A stretch of 64,000 bases of DNA, taken from NCBI GenBank assembly GCA_009192285.1, contig WBVU01000017.1:930001-994000 (forward strand), written 5' to 3'. This stretch comes from Morchella semilibera. Lineage: Eukaryota > Ascomycota > Pezizomycetes > Pezizales > Morchellaceae. The notes beneath the pieces were generated by a model. The model saw only the letters and a program-made list of their open reading frames with translations, made no database searches and was not told the DNA's origin. This document shows positions 1-12,107 of the stretch, one piece after another; the first letter of the stretch is position 1; every line of letters starts with the position of its first letter. The position numbers and the translations under genes are program-made.

Positions 1-601
1 ATGTAATAACACATTTCGACCTTGTCATGTGTACATGCTCATGTATGTACAAGTACATGTATGTATTAATACATGTATGCAGGTTGCGGGGACTCCCCAT
101 CCAGAGTGACTAAAACTAACGGTTAGGTAGTGGCACAGTAAGAGACTACATGTATTACCTGTATTTACAAGACGCCACATCTAGCATGTAGATGTGGCTT
201 TAGTCGGCGAATAAGGATCTTAGCACGTAAGAAGCTCCCTCCTTCCTCGCTTCTGTATCATCATCAATGCAACTTCATCGACTACTCCATAATTTCTCGA
301 GTGTTCCTGGCCTCTAAAAACGAATTAAGCTTTGGGTCTCTATACCAGCCTGGATCAGTTCGAGCTGGCGAGACCTCGTTCGGAACTAGTATTTGTGTTT
401 TGCGGAACTTGAGTGAAGCTAGAAAAAGGCAGGAGATTCATTTCATTTCATTCTTTTTTTTTTAAAAAAGGGATCTCGGGAATAGTTAACTTTGCTAACA
501 TTGCTTTATAAACATCCCCGAAGAAAATTGGCTTTTTGTGAGCTACAAGATTATTTAGCTTTCTTGAAGGGCCAGGACTAGAAATTAAACCTCAATATCA
601 G
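1..601. other. Gene-free left edge
   Basis: No supportable gene. The first 160 bases carry at least three exact TACATGTA palindromes (54-61, 70-77, 147-154) set in ATGTATGTAC-like sequence. The right part is the 3' flank of the minus-strand asparaginase-HIT gene. It contains a T10 run followed by A6 near 456-471. Confidence 0.6.
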
Positions 602-2865
602 TTATGATTTCATCAAACACAGCTCCATGTCAGCCGGTTGGGGGTTCAAGATATCACTCACGACTTTCAACTGGTTAGAGATGTTTCTGCTTTGAGACTT
701 GAGAAGGTTGACCGTTGTCTCCTTTGTCTCCTTTGTCTCCTTCATCTTCTTTGCACTCTTATCCTTCGAATTCTTCATATTCTTCTTGTTCTCAAGATCA
801 AGAAGTCTTTCCTTCAGGTCAGTCAGAATTTCAAATGCTTGAACCCTCCGCCCCATCTGAGTCGTCAAATACCCCGGATGCTCGCCGTAGAACGGCGCAT
901 CTCCAAGCCTATCTGACACACAATTTCCCTTCATAGGGTCTCTCAATGGGACAAGAATGACACAAGCGAACGACTCGCCATACCCGTCAAAAAAGAGTCC
1001 GACCCTGTCATCCTCTAGGCCGTCTCTAAGTAGTTGCATGACATAGTACGTAGCCCTCATCAAGCCGATAAACGTCGCAGGTTTCATCGAAAACACATCA
1101 CCCTTGACCTGCTTCCGCGGGACGAGGATAGTTACCCCAACGCTGCTTCCATGGGGGTCAAGGAAGGCGACATGGTCGCTGTCCTCCCAGATGCGGTGGT
1201 GTGGCGTTTCCCCACGGATGATACGGGTATAAGGGTTATTTTCTTCGGGTTCACCTTTTATAGTGAAGGAAGTAGGTGGTGCAGCTCCCAGCTTTTCATG
1301 CACCATGGCGGTGAGACCGCTGCTGTAGACCTCTTCGCCTTTTTTGGAGGTCAGGTAGGGAATGGTAGCGTCTCGTTGCTGGGGCTTGTAGAACTCTTTG
1401 CCCCAGTCTTTGGGTTTATAGCTGAAGGGGAGGAGAGAGAGGGTGCCGGTACCATTGCAGGCCAGACCGATAAATGGGACTTCTACGCAAGCGGCAATGG
1501 ATAATGACATGCTCCAGATCGAAACCATGGTTTGCATAAATTGTGTATAGTTCAAATCCGATATATTTGAGCAGTCTTTGAGTGTGGCCACTACGTGACC
1601 TCTACAGATTCCATAGCGGGTGAAGCCCGCTTCGAGGAGGGGGTCACTTCTAATGAGATGGCGAGGACTGACGGGGACTGAGCTCCCGTGGAGTCGAGTC
1701 CAGCTACCAGCGAGGTTGGAACAAGTCGAGACAAGATGAATGCGTGCACTGGAGCGGACCGACATTGTTCCGGTCCTGTCGACTGCGATGAGAGAGTATG
1801 GGTGGCAGTTCTTCTCGAATAGGAAATTGAAAACATGGTCGACGGCGCCGCCAATGGTTCCGCTGGTGTCCCGGTTCATATAGCAGACAAGTCTTCCTGG
1901 CTCATACTCCATGAGATCTTCAATTGCGCCGGAACTATGCAAGTTAGTAAAAGACTTAACACCACTACCAACTTGGTCAGTCTTTCAAAAAAGGAAAAAT
2001 CGAGCTTAGGAACATACCAAATAACCGCCGAATTATTATCACACATCAACCCCGCGCAAACCGGCGGCATCATCGTGGGGTCACTCGACTCACCCGCCGG
2101 CCCACCCGTCGATACACCCGCTGCTACATTCCCAAATTTGTCCCTGCAAACTACACTAACCCCCTCTAGGAATGTGGGAAGATAACGTGGATTAAATAAC
2201 TGGACTGTGGTGGTATCCAGCCAGTTATCCTTTGCCTCCTCAAAGTAATCCTCCGGCACTATCCTGCACCGGGCCTTTATCCCGAGTTCTTTAGCATTGG
2301 CTGCAAATCGGACTTTGAGGTTTTGGTCTAGAAAGGCTCGGGCAACGCGGATTGGGTTCTTGAAGGACTGGATGCCGATGGCAACACCGTGCTTAACGGG
2401 GAGGCCCTTCGTGCTATCGCCGCCCCCCATGATGGCCGCACTGCACTATTAACACACCAAACGTATTAATTCCCTTTCCAACATTAATACCACATCTAAA
2501 GCCTTAAACAGACACTCAAAACTAACCTGTGGACCCTCCCGCATTTTCACCCTCGTCGCGCCCTTCCCCGCGTTAAAATATCCCATATTCTCTAATGTAT
2601 AAACCACGCTCTCCACCGCATCTAGCGCGCTCATCCCTGATGCCAGCTCCCACCCAATCTCACGGCAAATGTCATCGATGACCTCCATAATTTTCTTTTG
2701 CTGCTCTGCGGGTAGGTTCCATGAATCCGCGATGCCTGCTGAAATGACGAGGGAGAAAACGGGGCAGGGTGATTTTTCGGGGGGCTCCTGGCGCAGCGCC
2801 GTTTTGATGGCTAGAGCTCGCTTTCTGGTGTGATATTCTTCGATAGGTTTAGGTATTTTGTTCAT
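602..2865 (-). CDS. Asparaginase/isoaspartyl-peptidase-like domain fused to HIT-like domains, probable pseudoenzyme
   Basis: Three exons, 2865-2527, 2445-2018 and 1934-602, join in phase to about 699 residues. Introns are 2526-2446 and 2017-1935; the second starts GTATGT and has an ACTAAC branch site. Residues 35-325 follow the Ntn-hydrolase asparaginase-2 fold: NAGKG at 98-102, an AIMGGG segment, GNVAAGVSTGG at 218-228, and LIAVD near 304. The nucleophile Thr expected at the GTVGAV-type site is Gly208, so autoprocessing and hydrolysis are unlikely. Residues about 354-425 and 491-586 look like HIT folds; the second has IIRGE, WEDSDHVAFLD and FFDGYGES. Its HxHxH triad reads F578, C580, I582. 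The tail has a Lys/Glu-rich coiled coil with three KET repeats. The domain calls are from motif memory. Function is unknown; a binding or regulatory pseudoenzyme is inferred. Confidence 0.75.
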
Positions 2866-3821
2866 TTGATCTCACGCGGCGTTAGGGGTTGGAGTTAGAG
2901 CGTGGGATGGGATGTTATTGTTTCGGGGAGAGGGAAGTGACGAAGTATCTTGGAGTTTTAATTGAGTTGACGGGTGCCGGGCGGTATTGGGGGAATCAAC
3001 GTGGCTGTTGTAGGGGGGGTTGGGAGATTGAGGGCCACTGCGGGTTTGGGGTTAAAGCTGCTACTACACTTGTACAAGCTGCTGTGGGTAAGGAGGTGAT
3101 TAAGTGTAGGAAGTCCAGTTACATAGTATTTAGTGACTACTCTAATTACTGGCCGCTCCACCACCAACAAAGCCTCAGGGCGTCTCCGGACCTTACAATA
3201 CAAAAGATATAATTAAGAAAGAACATATAAGTCACTGCGTTGGGTAATTTAGGTCTTTACAAGTGGCTACACACACACGCGTTGTACTTCAAAACCGCTT
3301 CCTATGTAACTATATGAAAAATCAACATAAGAACCCACCTCTAGCGTCTTGATTTTCTCTCTGTGTACTCCCACTTCTCTAGACTTGGCTGGTTGCCAAG
3401 GCCCAATCACACATCATCACTCGAGAGGCCCCTCCCCGGGCCCCGGCCCTCTTTGCAGATAAGAAACGCTATTTAGGCTCAAAAACACGCTATAAATTGT
3501 GGGAGAAGCTAATAAATCTTCCTCTTCCTCTTACCCTTTACTAGAATTGAGGCACGAGTGCCCACTCTGTATGGCATCATATAGTATCACTCGTTATTGC
3601 TATTGATATTAATCAATTATAGCTTTATATGGGGATTAGAGAGAATAAAAATTTCAAGGGGGTATTTCATCATTTTTCATTCTCGGGTGAACTGAAAAAA
3701 GCCCACCATTTGTGCTCTTTAAATAACAACAGTGCTGTCCTCTTAGTCCGAGGAGATACTTTGAGAGAGTTGGCTCAACCTTGTTAATCCATCTTTACCA
3801 TACAGTAAGCAGCTAGCTCGA
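2866..3821. other. Intergenic spacer
   Basis: This stretch separates the asparaginase-HIT gene from the snx41 stop codon. I see no conserved coding. There is a GC-rich patch (CCCCTCCCCGGGCCCCGGCC) near 3429-3448. The rest is AT-rich and probably holds the promoter of the left gene and the 3' untranslated part of snx41. Confidence 0.5.
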
Positions 3822-5976
3822 TTATCTAGCCACAATCTTATCCACCTCTTCCTTGGCATTTTCCCAGCTATCCAGGTTCTTGCGAGCCCACTCAATGTGA
3901 CATTTAGCGTATACAATCTGGTTACATTTTCTGTTAGTCTTGGTAAAAGGTGATTTATGGAGATGGATATTACCATCATGGCTCTCAAATCCTCTTCCTT
4001 TCCCTTTTGGAATCTCCTTAGATCCCTCAATACGCCCTTACTGGCATCCTTCACGTCCCCTTCGGCCACTTCTTTTGCAGCCTCGAGTTGACTTAATTGT
4101 TCGCGCGTTTTCCCGATGTTATCCCTCCTGGTCCTTTCAGGATCTACGTCAACAATCCCATGAATCGCATAATTAAGTTTCCCGAACCCCTTCGCTAGAA
4201 ACCCACTTCCGCCAGCTATGCTACCCCCCATGATACCAATTCCACTAGATGTAGCAGAAGATGGGGCACTATATGAAGAAGATTTTTTATGGGCGTACGA
4301 AGCCGATGATGCACCTGCAGAGGAAGAGGATATACTATTTCTAGATGGTCGTGTAGTTGATTTAGATCTCTGCGGAGGAGGTGAAGATTCCGAATGCGTA
4401 GGGGGAAAATCACCAGAATCAATGCTTTCCACGTCGTCACCTGAAACCCCACCATCTACACTACCACCAGAGCCTCTAGATTCCCCATTAGAAGCATCAG
4501 TGTCACCATGAAGATATTGTTCAATCCTTTTTGCTTCCTTTTCAGAGCGCTCAAGGCTTTGTAATAGTTGGCGTTTTTGCGTTAGTAGATCTCGTGTCAT
4601 TTCTTCTTGGACACGTTTTAGAAGCCTATAACGAAGAACCTTTTGGACTACACCAGCAAATTGTGCCGACTCGCGGAGGGGCTCAGCAAAACCAGAACCA
4701 AGCACTCTGGCAAGCTCTTCTGTTGCAATGTAGGAAGAATCAACGGCTTGCCCAACCCTCTCGATTGAGGCGGCAAGATCGCCAGTTTCAGATAACGAGA
4801 AGGCGTTGTAGCGAGCGCCAAGTTCACTATAGTCGAGAGAAAGCTCGCTTAAACGTTTGAGGATACGACGGTTCACTCGCTCAATAGAACCAGTCAGAAG
4901 CGACTCGTATGTGCGGGTGGCGGATTCATATGCAGTAAAGTAAGGGTCAAGTTCCGACTCGGAGAGCGTGTGGCTAGGTGGCGGGAATCTTGCGGATGGT
5001 TGACCCTCACGGGGACCATATGGTGTTGAGGGAGGAGAAATCTGCTTGAGTCTAGCAGAAGCCGAGGGGATTGGGAGGAATGCATGGCCCGGTGAAGGGT
5101 TCGAAGGGTCGAGAGGCGGAGCTTTTAGATGTTGCTTTGGGAGACTAGAGATTGGAGGCGAGCTCAATACCTCGCTCTATAAATTACCCAAAATTAGCAG
5201 CGAAAAATCACCTCAGCTCCTAGAGAGTGTAATTACCCAGCTGGCATTTGAATCTAAAAACCTTTGAAATACACTATCCTCCCGAATCTCACGCATTCTA
5301 GCGCAACGATTCAAAAAGACTCCCAGCATACGTTTCCGGTGATCAATAATGTTAACATTTTCTTTAGCACTTGTAGGTGCTGCTACATAATCGGAGACTT
5401 GGTGTTTTTCTGGTATGGGGGGTACGATGAGACAGGGATGTAGCAGGGCGAGGTTCCTGCGGAGAGATTCGAATTCTGAGTAGCGACGACGAACTTCAAG
5501 GTCCTGCAGTGCCGGTCAGCTTGAAAATTTCAACCACACCCATGCGTCGATCGTGCCTCTTATGAAACTTATATCTGATGAAGGATGGAGTTCTGGAAAC
5601 TATTAAAACATACCCCAGTCCTGATTGTGTACACAATGTAACCCCCACTTCCTTCCGAGTTCTTCCCCGCGTCGGCAATCTTGATAGCGACATCCTTATT
5701 TTCCATCAACATCTGCTCAACTCTAGAACCATACCCTGTGGTCGACTTTCTCTGTTGTCTATATTCTTCCTCTTCGCCCTCATCATCATCATCTTCTAGA
5801 TGGTTTCGTGTTGGAAAATCATCTTGAGAGTGCTCAGAGGGAGCCTGATAGGTCAAGAAGTCAGGTGGATCAGCACCATGGGAGTCATCAGAAGCTGCCG
5901 GAGATAGCCCAGGCCGATGGAACGACGAGGTAGACGACCGGCGATCGTAGGAGAGGGGATTGTTGTCCTCCCACAT
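3822..5976 (-). CDS. snx41: Sorting nexin-41 (PX-BAR)
   Basis: Four exons, 5976-5614, 5503-5237, 5176-3974 and 3917-3822, join in phase to about 642 residues. All introns have GT..AG ends; the last is 56 bases. Start MWEDNNP and an acidic N-terminus are typical of fungal Snx41. The PX domain spans about residues 93-210, with YIVYTIRTG, the PI3P-binding RRRYSEF at 126-132, and PPIPEKH. ASW then SEVL joins across intron 2 as in relatives. A BAR-like helical region follows, broken by a Ser/Gly/Pro-rich linker, and ends IEWARKNLDSW...KIVAR. Family knowledge: Snx41 is an endosomal coat that retrieves cargo from endosomes to Golgi and supports selective autophagy with Atg24. The terminal 31 codons come from a small exon that unspliced reading misses. 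Confidence 0.93.
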
Positions 5977-6683
5977 TGTTGGTGAAGGGTTCTCAAAGGA
6001 GAAGCGAGAGAGCTGTTACAGCTTAGAACAGTGCTAAAAGATAAGTAGTGAGATCGGCTTTTGATGATACTATCTTCGGGCTCCTGAGAGGTATCTCTAG
6101 AAGCGACGGGGTGAGGCCCTGTAGTATTAAGGATGCCGGTGATAGTGGGGGGGGGGGTGCGTGTGTGTTGAGGCTGTGGTTGTGGTGGTGACGTCGCTAG
6201 AGCACAGGGGGGGGGGTGTTAGGTAGGGACGCTGAAACCCGTGACAAATAGTAAATTCAACCAGTCCCCCAATGTATCCTCATCAATCATCAGTTTAATA
6301 TTTTGGCTCGAGCTTGGTGCTTTGAAGTACATATAGCAGGTGAGGCTAGCCAGTGGTGTTCCTACATACATAGCAGTTGGGAATGACTCCTTAGCTGGTG
6401 TGAATTGAAACCCCCTGAGTAGAAATCTTTGGACTCATGAGCTTAGAGGAATAAGACTTATATTTACTATCTTTATTTGTCACTCCACTTCCCCCGTTAA
6501 CACATATATAAAATAACAAAATAAAGCAAAAATAATAAAAACCCTGGCAACCTAGACTCAATCTTACACAATTCCCAATTCCTCCTCCATACTATTATCT
6601 CACAACAAAACTTAAAGCGCAAATCAACAGCTATATACGATGTATGTATGTATACGCGCTAGATTTCTTTTCCCTATATGGGA
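5977..6683. other. Intergenic spacer with G-runs
   Basis: This contains the snx41 promoter and the 3' flank of the next membrane-protein gene. Two long G-runs lie near 6149-6157 and 6208-6216, inside a TG-rich stretch. An A/T-rich segment lies at 6480-6545. No gene is visible. Confidence 0.5.
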
Positions 6684-9453
6684 TTAACCTTTTTGTATAG
6701 GACCAGAATCATTTGCTTCATCGTCACTACCAACACTCTCTACCGTCGCCCTGTACCTTGATCTTCCTATAGGAAAGCTCGCTATAAGCACCTGTTCTGC
6801 CCCCTGCACACGCCGAAGCTCGTTCCCACTAGTTCTAGTTTTTTGTGATTTTTCTGTTTTAGCCCCTCGACGGCTTATACTCTTAGTGTCTATTCGTCCA
6901 GGCAACGGGTTTTCTATTATCTGAACTGTTATATTCCTCGGTCTCTGAGTGATTGTTACTGAAGGAATAAAGGTCTGGCCATGTAAATCGTTCAAACGGG
7001 ACCCTTCAGGTACAGAGCTGGCCGATGATATCACTTGGTGATATAGGTGTGTGACTGCTGGGCTAACGATATTTACTGGATGGCCCTGCGAGTTGCCGTT
7101 TGAGGCTGGCCCTGACGAATTTTGGGGTGAACCATACGACGAACCAGCAGTGTTCACATTGCTCAATTCTCCCAATAAAGGAGTGCTGGAAGTGTCTCCT
7201 GTGGTTTCAACAAGGCTTGAGGATGTTATTTTGTTATCGCTGCTGACAGTTGTCTCAAGAGATGGCGACGCGCAAATGATATCGTAGTCAGGCGTTGAAG
7301 AGGGGGGCACGGAGGTAGGGACGAAATAGCTTCCAGGTATTCCAGTCTCAGAGGGTTCAGAAAAGCCTGCCACTGGGTGATATACAGATTCTGCATTGTT
7401 GAGCTCAAGTCTATCCCTAGTTTCACGACCTAGGACACCGGTACCAGCACCAAGAAGATAACCAGCCATACTTATAACAGAACTAATATCTGAAGGTGCA
7501 GGCGAGCCTGTAGATCTGAGGTAGGGCTTTGAAACGCAGGACTCTGAGGACGAGTTAGAAGATGAGTGATAGTCTATGACTTCTTCTGGATTATCAACTG
7601 CGTTAATACCTGTCGAGGAGCTAGGCAGGCCTTCCCTCGAATAATCTCCAGTCAGAGTATTCTCAGACAATCTTGTTACCTCGGGTGCATGGAGGAGGTT
7701 GTTTGGACGTAGTGCCCAGGAAGGAGCACTTGGATCAAATCTAACAGGAGGGGAGTATGAGGCGACGTAAGCGTCAGGTATTCCTACGCCGGCGTCCAAC
7801 ATTATATCATCGGAATCCCAGGATCTTCTCTCGGGAGAAACAACATTGGTGATAAGAGGGTTTGTTGATGGGCTTAATATAGGGTTAGGTCCACAGGCCG
7901 TAGAATTTGTCACTACTACTGGAGGCATTGGATCTTCCGCTATAGCTACGTCTGTGGCAGCATGAGGTGTGGTAGAAACACTACTCAAGCTCCCGTTCCG
8001 TCCAAAATCAACTAACGTTCCAGGATGTTTTAGCTCAATCATAGGCTCTTCCGGTTTGCCATCACCCATGTATCCTTGGGCGATCGGGCCTTTATCTCTA
8101 CTGATTGCGATGTTGGTGGATGTCCAATGTGTTTCCACAAATGAGCCCGTGCCAACGTTTTTCTGGGTGTTGAGGGGAGCAGGTATGGATTCGACAGGGC
8201 AGGCAGAACTAGTCGAAGATGCAGGTGTGTTGATACCAGAAGCAAAATTCCCCGGGGACGCAAACTTCCTAGAGTCCAATCTCTCAGGCAAATACAGCCC
8301 TCCATTCTCTCGTCTAGTATCATTCTCGGACCCAAAATCCCGTAATGGCCGAGGCCTAGAGGCGATTGGTTCACGAGGTGAAACGTGGATTTTTTCTGGG
8401 TATGAGATATCAGAATTGGTACCTCGACTTGGTGTCTGTGAATACAGGGTTCTTGTCCTCGGACTTCTTCGTGGCCGACTTCGTTTGTAGCTATGGCAAG
8501 GGCCTTGATGGCTATTAGAATCTATTTGGCTTTCCTGGGCGAGAGCAAATAGCGGTGAGTTTGTTCGTTGTCTTGGCTCACATGACTCTGGAGTAGTTGA
8601 GCTAAGCTCTGATTTCGGGAGTGCTGCTTCCGGTGGTCTAGTTTTACCCCCTTTACGAGCTCTTCTGACGTTTGTAGGCCGCTGCCAGTCTTTTCTACCA
8701 TGACCCTCCTGGAGGTGGTTACGCTGTCGGCTTGGGACTTCTTGTCGATGTTGACCTCGGCCTGTTTTCTCTTTTGGGGCTGTATTCATGGTATGCGTCC
8801 TTGTATCTCGATATCCAGAGTCACCTTGTATCTGACCTATAGTATTTACCTCACTTCTGCATTTCTCATGGGTGTCCCCATGTCTCGACATTGCACATCT
8901 GGCTAAATCGTTGCAAAAGCTTGTACAGAAACTTTCTTCGTCATTTTGACTCTCGTGGCTACTGTTGGACGGTTTTTTTTAGTTCATCCAAAAATAACAG
9001 GTTTTTCCTCCAAATCATACATCACACAAACACTAGAACCCTCTTTCTCAGGATAGGGCTGGATATTTACTAACCGTCTATGTTTGTAAGAAACGCAGTA
9101 ATATATAATGAAAGCCACGCTGGGCAGTAGGATTCCAAAAACTATACCAAGGCTTATACTGACCGCACGCTTTGAGTCGGTACGGTAAGCCTCAGTGAGC
9201 TCGCGAGGAAGGACATTGTAGGATAGGGTAGTAAAGCTAACAAGGCTAGGTAAACGGGTAGGTACAGACACAAGTGGCATGTTTTGGGGATACCGGAGAG
9301 TCGCAGAAAGAGTCTTGTGATAAAACTCCAAATTGGAGAGGGAGCTCAATAAGGTTCTGGGAAATAACTCCGAGAAATTAATGAAAAGAGTAGGATGAAA
9401 GGAAACGTTAAACGGGGGTGAGGTAGTGCCGAATGATTTCTTCTGGATAGTAA
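6684..9453 (-). CDS. Single-pass membrane protein with long disordered cytoplasmic tail (5' end unresolved)
   Basis: Two exons are clear: about 9453-9021 and 8961-6684. They are joined by a 59-base intron (GTATGA donor, GAACTAA branch, CAACAG acceptor) that preserves frame. The reading frame is open upstream of the first ATG (9280) to about 9472, where a pyrimidine-rich acceptor ends CCCAAG. An unfound 5' exon with a signal peptide is therefore likely. The predicted order is a short Ser/Thr-rich ectodomain, then a membrane helix starting SKRAVSISLGIVFG and ending IIYYC, then a basic stop KHRR, then over 700 residues of Ser/Pro/Thr-rich sequence without recognisable domain. The family is not recognised. 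The architecture resembles cell-surface sensors or Wsc-like proteins, but there is no WSC domain and the role is unknown. Confidence 0.65.
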
Positions 9454-10675
9454 CTTGGGAGAAAGGAAGGTATTATCTCAACTAGTGTAGGAACTCTAGC
9501 TTTATACCACATTTATGGGAATAAGTATCATCGACAAGGCAAACAGAAATTCAGTCACGGCGTGTTCCCAACATCTCCTGCCCCGCTCGATTCGATTGAT
9601 TTCTTACTTTACGATCAAAGATTATATTTACCGGCAACAGACATAGTGAAAAACCTGCTCATAGTGTAGGTGTGTAGTGAGGATTGGTTGGTGAACGCAA
9701 TAGGACTGTATAACAAGAGAAGGAGAAGCATTAGGTAAGTTCCCGCTCCCTTGATGAATTAGGCGCTGTTTGCGGGATAATTAATGCGTGAAAAAGCACG
9801 TGGAATACTCAGGGCGGTCATTGATCCTGCAGAATGGGAGCTGTACTGACAGTAGAGTGACTTAAGGGAATCGGCAAATATTCTTGCCTCAGTCTTTCTT
9901 GATGTTTGGGGTGTACCTGAAAGTGCGAATGGGGAACGCTACACCGCCCTTTTTCTTTGGTTTTCCTTTCTTTCTGTTCTCCTAATCCTAAATATAATTA
10001 CTTTAGGGACGTATATCTGTGAGGTATCATACTGACATAGACATGTGAGTACGTACTTCGTCACATAAAGATATAACGGCCAAATTAGATACTGTCATTA
10101 ACGAAGAATATAACCGTCATCAGACCACCAGCTACAACATCTTTCACATGTTCTGGAATTTTTCGAAAACAAGCAGAGTCGGAAACATTATATCGAGCGT
10201 GCTTCTAGTGTTTGGTAGTAGTATAAACACGAAACGTCCCCAAAGCGTTGTTATCAAATTATGGGGGCATTATCAGTGCCGATGACGGGACATGCAAAGC
10301 AATGTAAGCACACGCTGTGTAAAGAATGATGACACACTTGAATTTAAGATAACATGAGTATGAATAAATTAGTTGAGAGTAGCACATCGTAACGCCAAAC
10401 CCCCTATCTATGGTAATTCCTCCTTGGCCCGAAAGCTTTTGAGTTGCCTGAAGTTTCTTTTAAACTCATCGTGCATATCTGAAACCATTTCCGTGGAATT
10501 CCAGTAGTTATTAACCCCTATCTAGACCCCCACTCCGAGTTGCTGTATCCAATAATCTCATATGAGTTAAATTCACAGCATAATTCACCCCCACCTTGGA
10601 CTATATCCTTCCTCTCGACATAGGTGCCATCTTTCACCTGTTATCTTTCTGCGCGGTTCAACTACGTCCAAGCTT
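9454..10675. other. Intergenic spacer
   Basis: No supportable gene is seen apart from a possible missing first exon of the leftward membrane-protein gene. A hydrophobic minus-strand stretch near 9500-9530 (LFALSMILIPINV, followed by a GTATAA donor) is a candidate for it. The remainder is AT-rich with stops in all frames. Confidence 0.4.
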
Positions 10676-10897
10676 CTAGACAGCTGTAATACTTTGCCAA
10701 CACTCTCTAACCTCCTCGTCGCCCTCATCCTCTCGTGCAGGAACAGCACAAACGATTTCCCCATGTGCAGCGTGCCTATGCACAGTTCTTACAGGAACCC
10801 CGTGCCCATGAGTCCAGGAGGTATTGGAGCACTCGTCACGTGCATGAATCTCTGCACAACTTGCACCGGCTTGATTATCACTATCGTCGAGGAGGGC

Positions 10898-12107
10898 CTA
10901 TACTGCAAAAGCCGTTGGGGTTTCTGCGCCTAATTGCGGGAACTGGGGTGTTTTAAAGGATGAAAAAGAGCGAATGAGAGGATTATAAAGAGAGGAAGTG
11001 GTGAATTTCACTGATATAATTCGTCGTACTGGGATCTCTAGCTCTGTTTCCTCCGGTGGGTTGGAGGTTTCAGGGTGCAGTGACTTGCCAGAGGAGGTGT
11101 TTGAGGAGCTTGTGATGAAAAAATGTGAATGATGAGCGGCCTCTTGGATTGTCAAAGTCTCCGCACAAGGCCTTGGAGGTAAATCTTGCTCAGTATTGTC
11201 AACACAGATGATAAGGCTTTGGCCTAAAGAGCTCGCTCTTTCATCGCTGATCTCTGGGCAATCTCTGAGTAACGGCATTTGGCCTTGTGGAGAGGTGGGA
11301 GGATTTTTCCAATCGATGTGGCGTGATCACTGCTAGATATCTCCCGGGTAGCGGCGTTGGGAATACATCCAAGAATTTCGTGATTGCCAATGAGCCCAAG
11401 GTCACGAACTGTATCTAACTCAAGTCCTCTTCTCGGTAACGATAAGGGGTCAGAAGTTGAAACGGCCCCCAAGCTACTAGCTCCTTCTTTGATTACTTCT
11501 GTTCCTCCATCTTTACTCCTCATTTCTCGGTCACTACCAAGCCCCCTATGAGAACCGCCGTCATCACTTTCTCTTCTATTCCTCTCTTCATCATAAACAC
11601 TCTCACTCGATCCTCTGCGATACCCTTTTATACGTAACCAGAGGGTATAAGCCAACCCAATGAGAATGGCAAGAATGGCAATTGAACAGAATATAAGAAC
11701 AGTTCTCTGACGAGAGCTCCACAAAGCCCATGGGGGGTCCAATCACTAACTGCGAAGGTTCGATAGGTATTTCTGCTATTGGTTCGGGAGTAGTAGTCCT
11801 GCTACCGGTTGAGAAAATCAATGGGCGTTTCTGATGCCGGATCTTGTGTTGGCAAGCTGATCACAACTCCGGATATAGGCGTAGGAGTAATTACTATAAG
11901 GATAGTAATTGTGGATACAAGAATAGATTCTGTCTGCTTCACAGTAGTCGGCGGAATCTCAAGCGGGACCAAGCATGACCATGGCTCCAGTGAAACAGGA
12001 GCGGTTGGAGTCACCTGTGGATGTAATACAGATAAGAGCTCGGCCGTATTACTGCGGCTAACTAGTGTTTGAGTTGACGTTGTGTGGGTAATGGGAGTGT
12101 AGTCCAG
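10898..12107 (-). CDS. Single-pass membrane protein, Ser/Thr-rich ectodomain (exon model incomplete)
   Basis: Reading leftward, an open Thr/Pro/Ser-rich stretch begins at about 12107, just after a CTAG acceptor (LDYTPITHTTSTQT..., SLEPWSC). A second segment then encodes a membrane helix (RTVLIFCSIAILAILIGLAY) with basic stop LRIKGYRRG and a charged tail (YDEERNRRESDDGG). A third segment ends in PTAFAV at 10898. The junctions are uncertain. An ectodomain-to-helix intron could run from about 11814 to 11724. A GTATTC donor and CACAAG acceptor (about 83 bases near 11368-11286) would join the second and third segments in phase; otherwise there is a frameshift. Upstream exons near 12170-12230 (YWYSQTPPGWAAQ) may belong. 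The layout matches the neighbouring gene at 6.7-9.5 kb. Function is not recognised. Confidence 0.45.
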
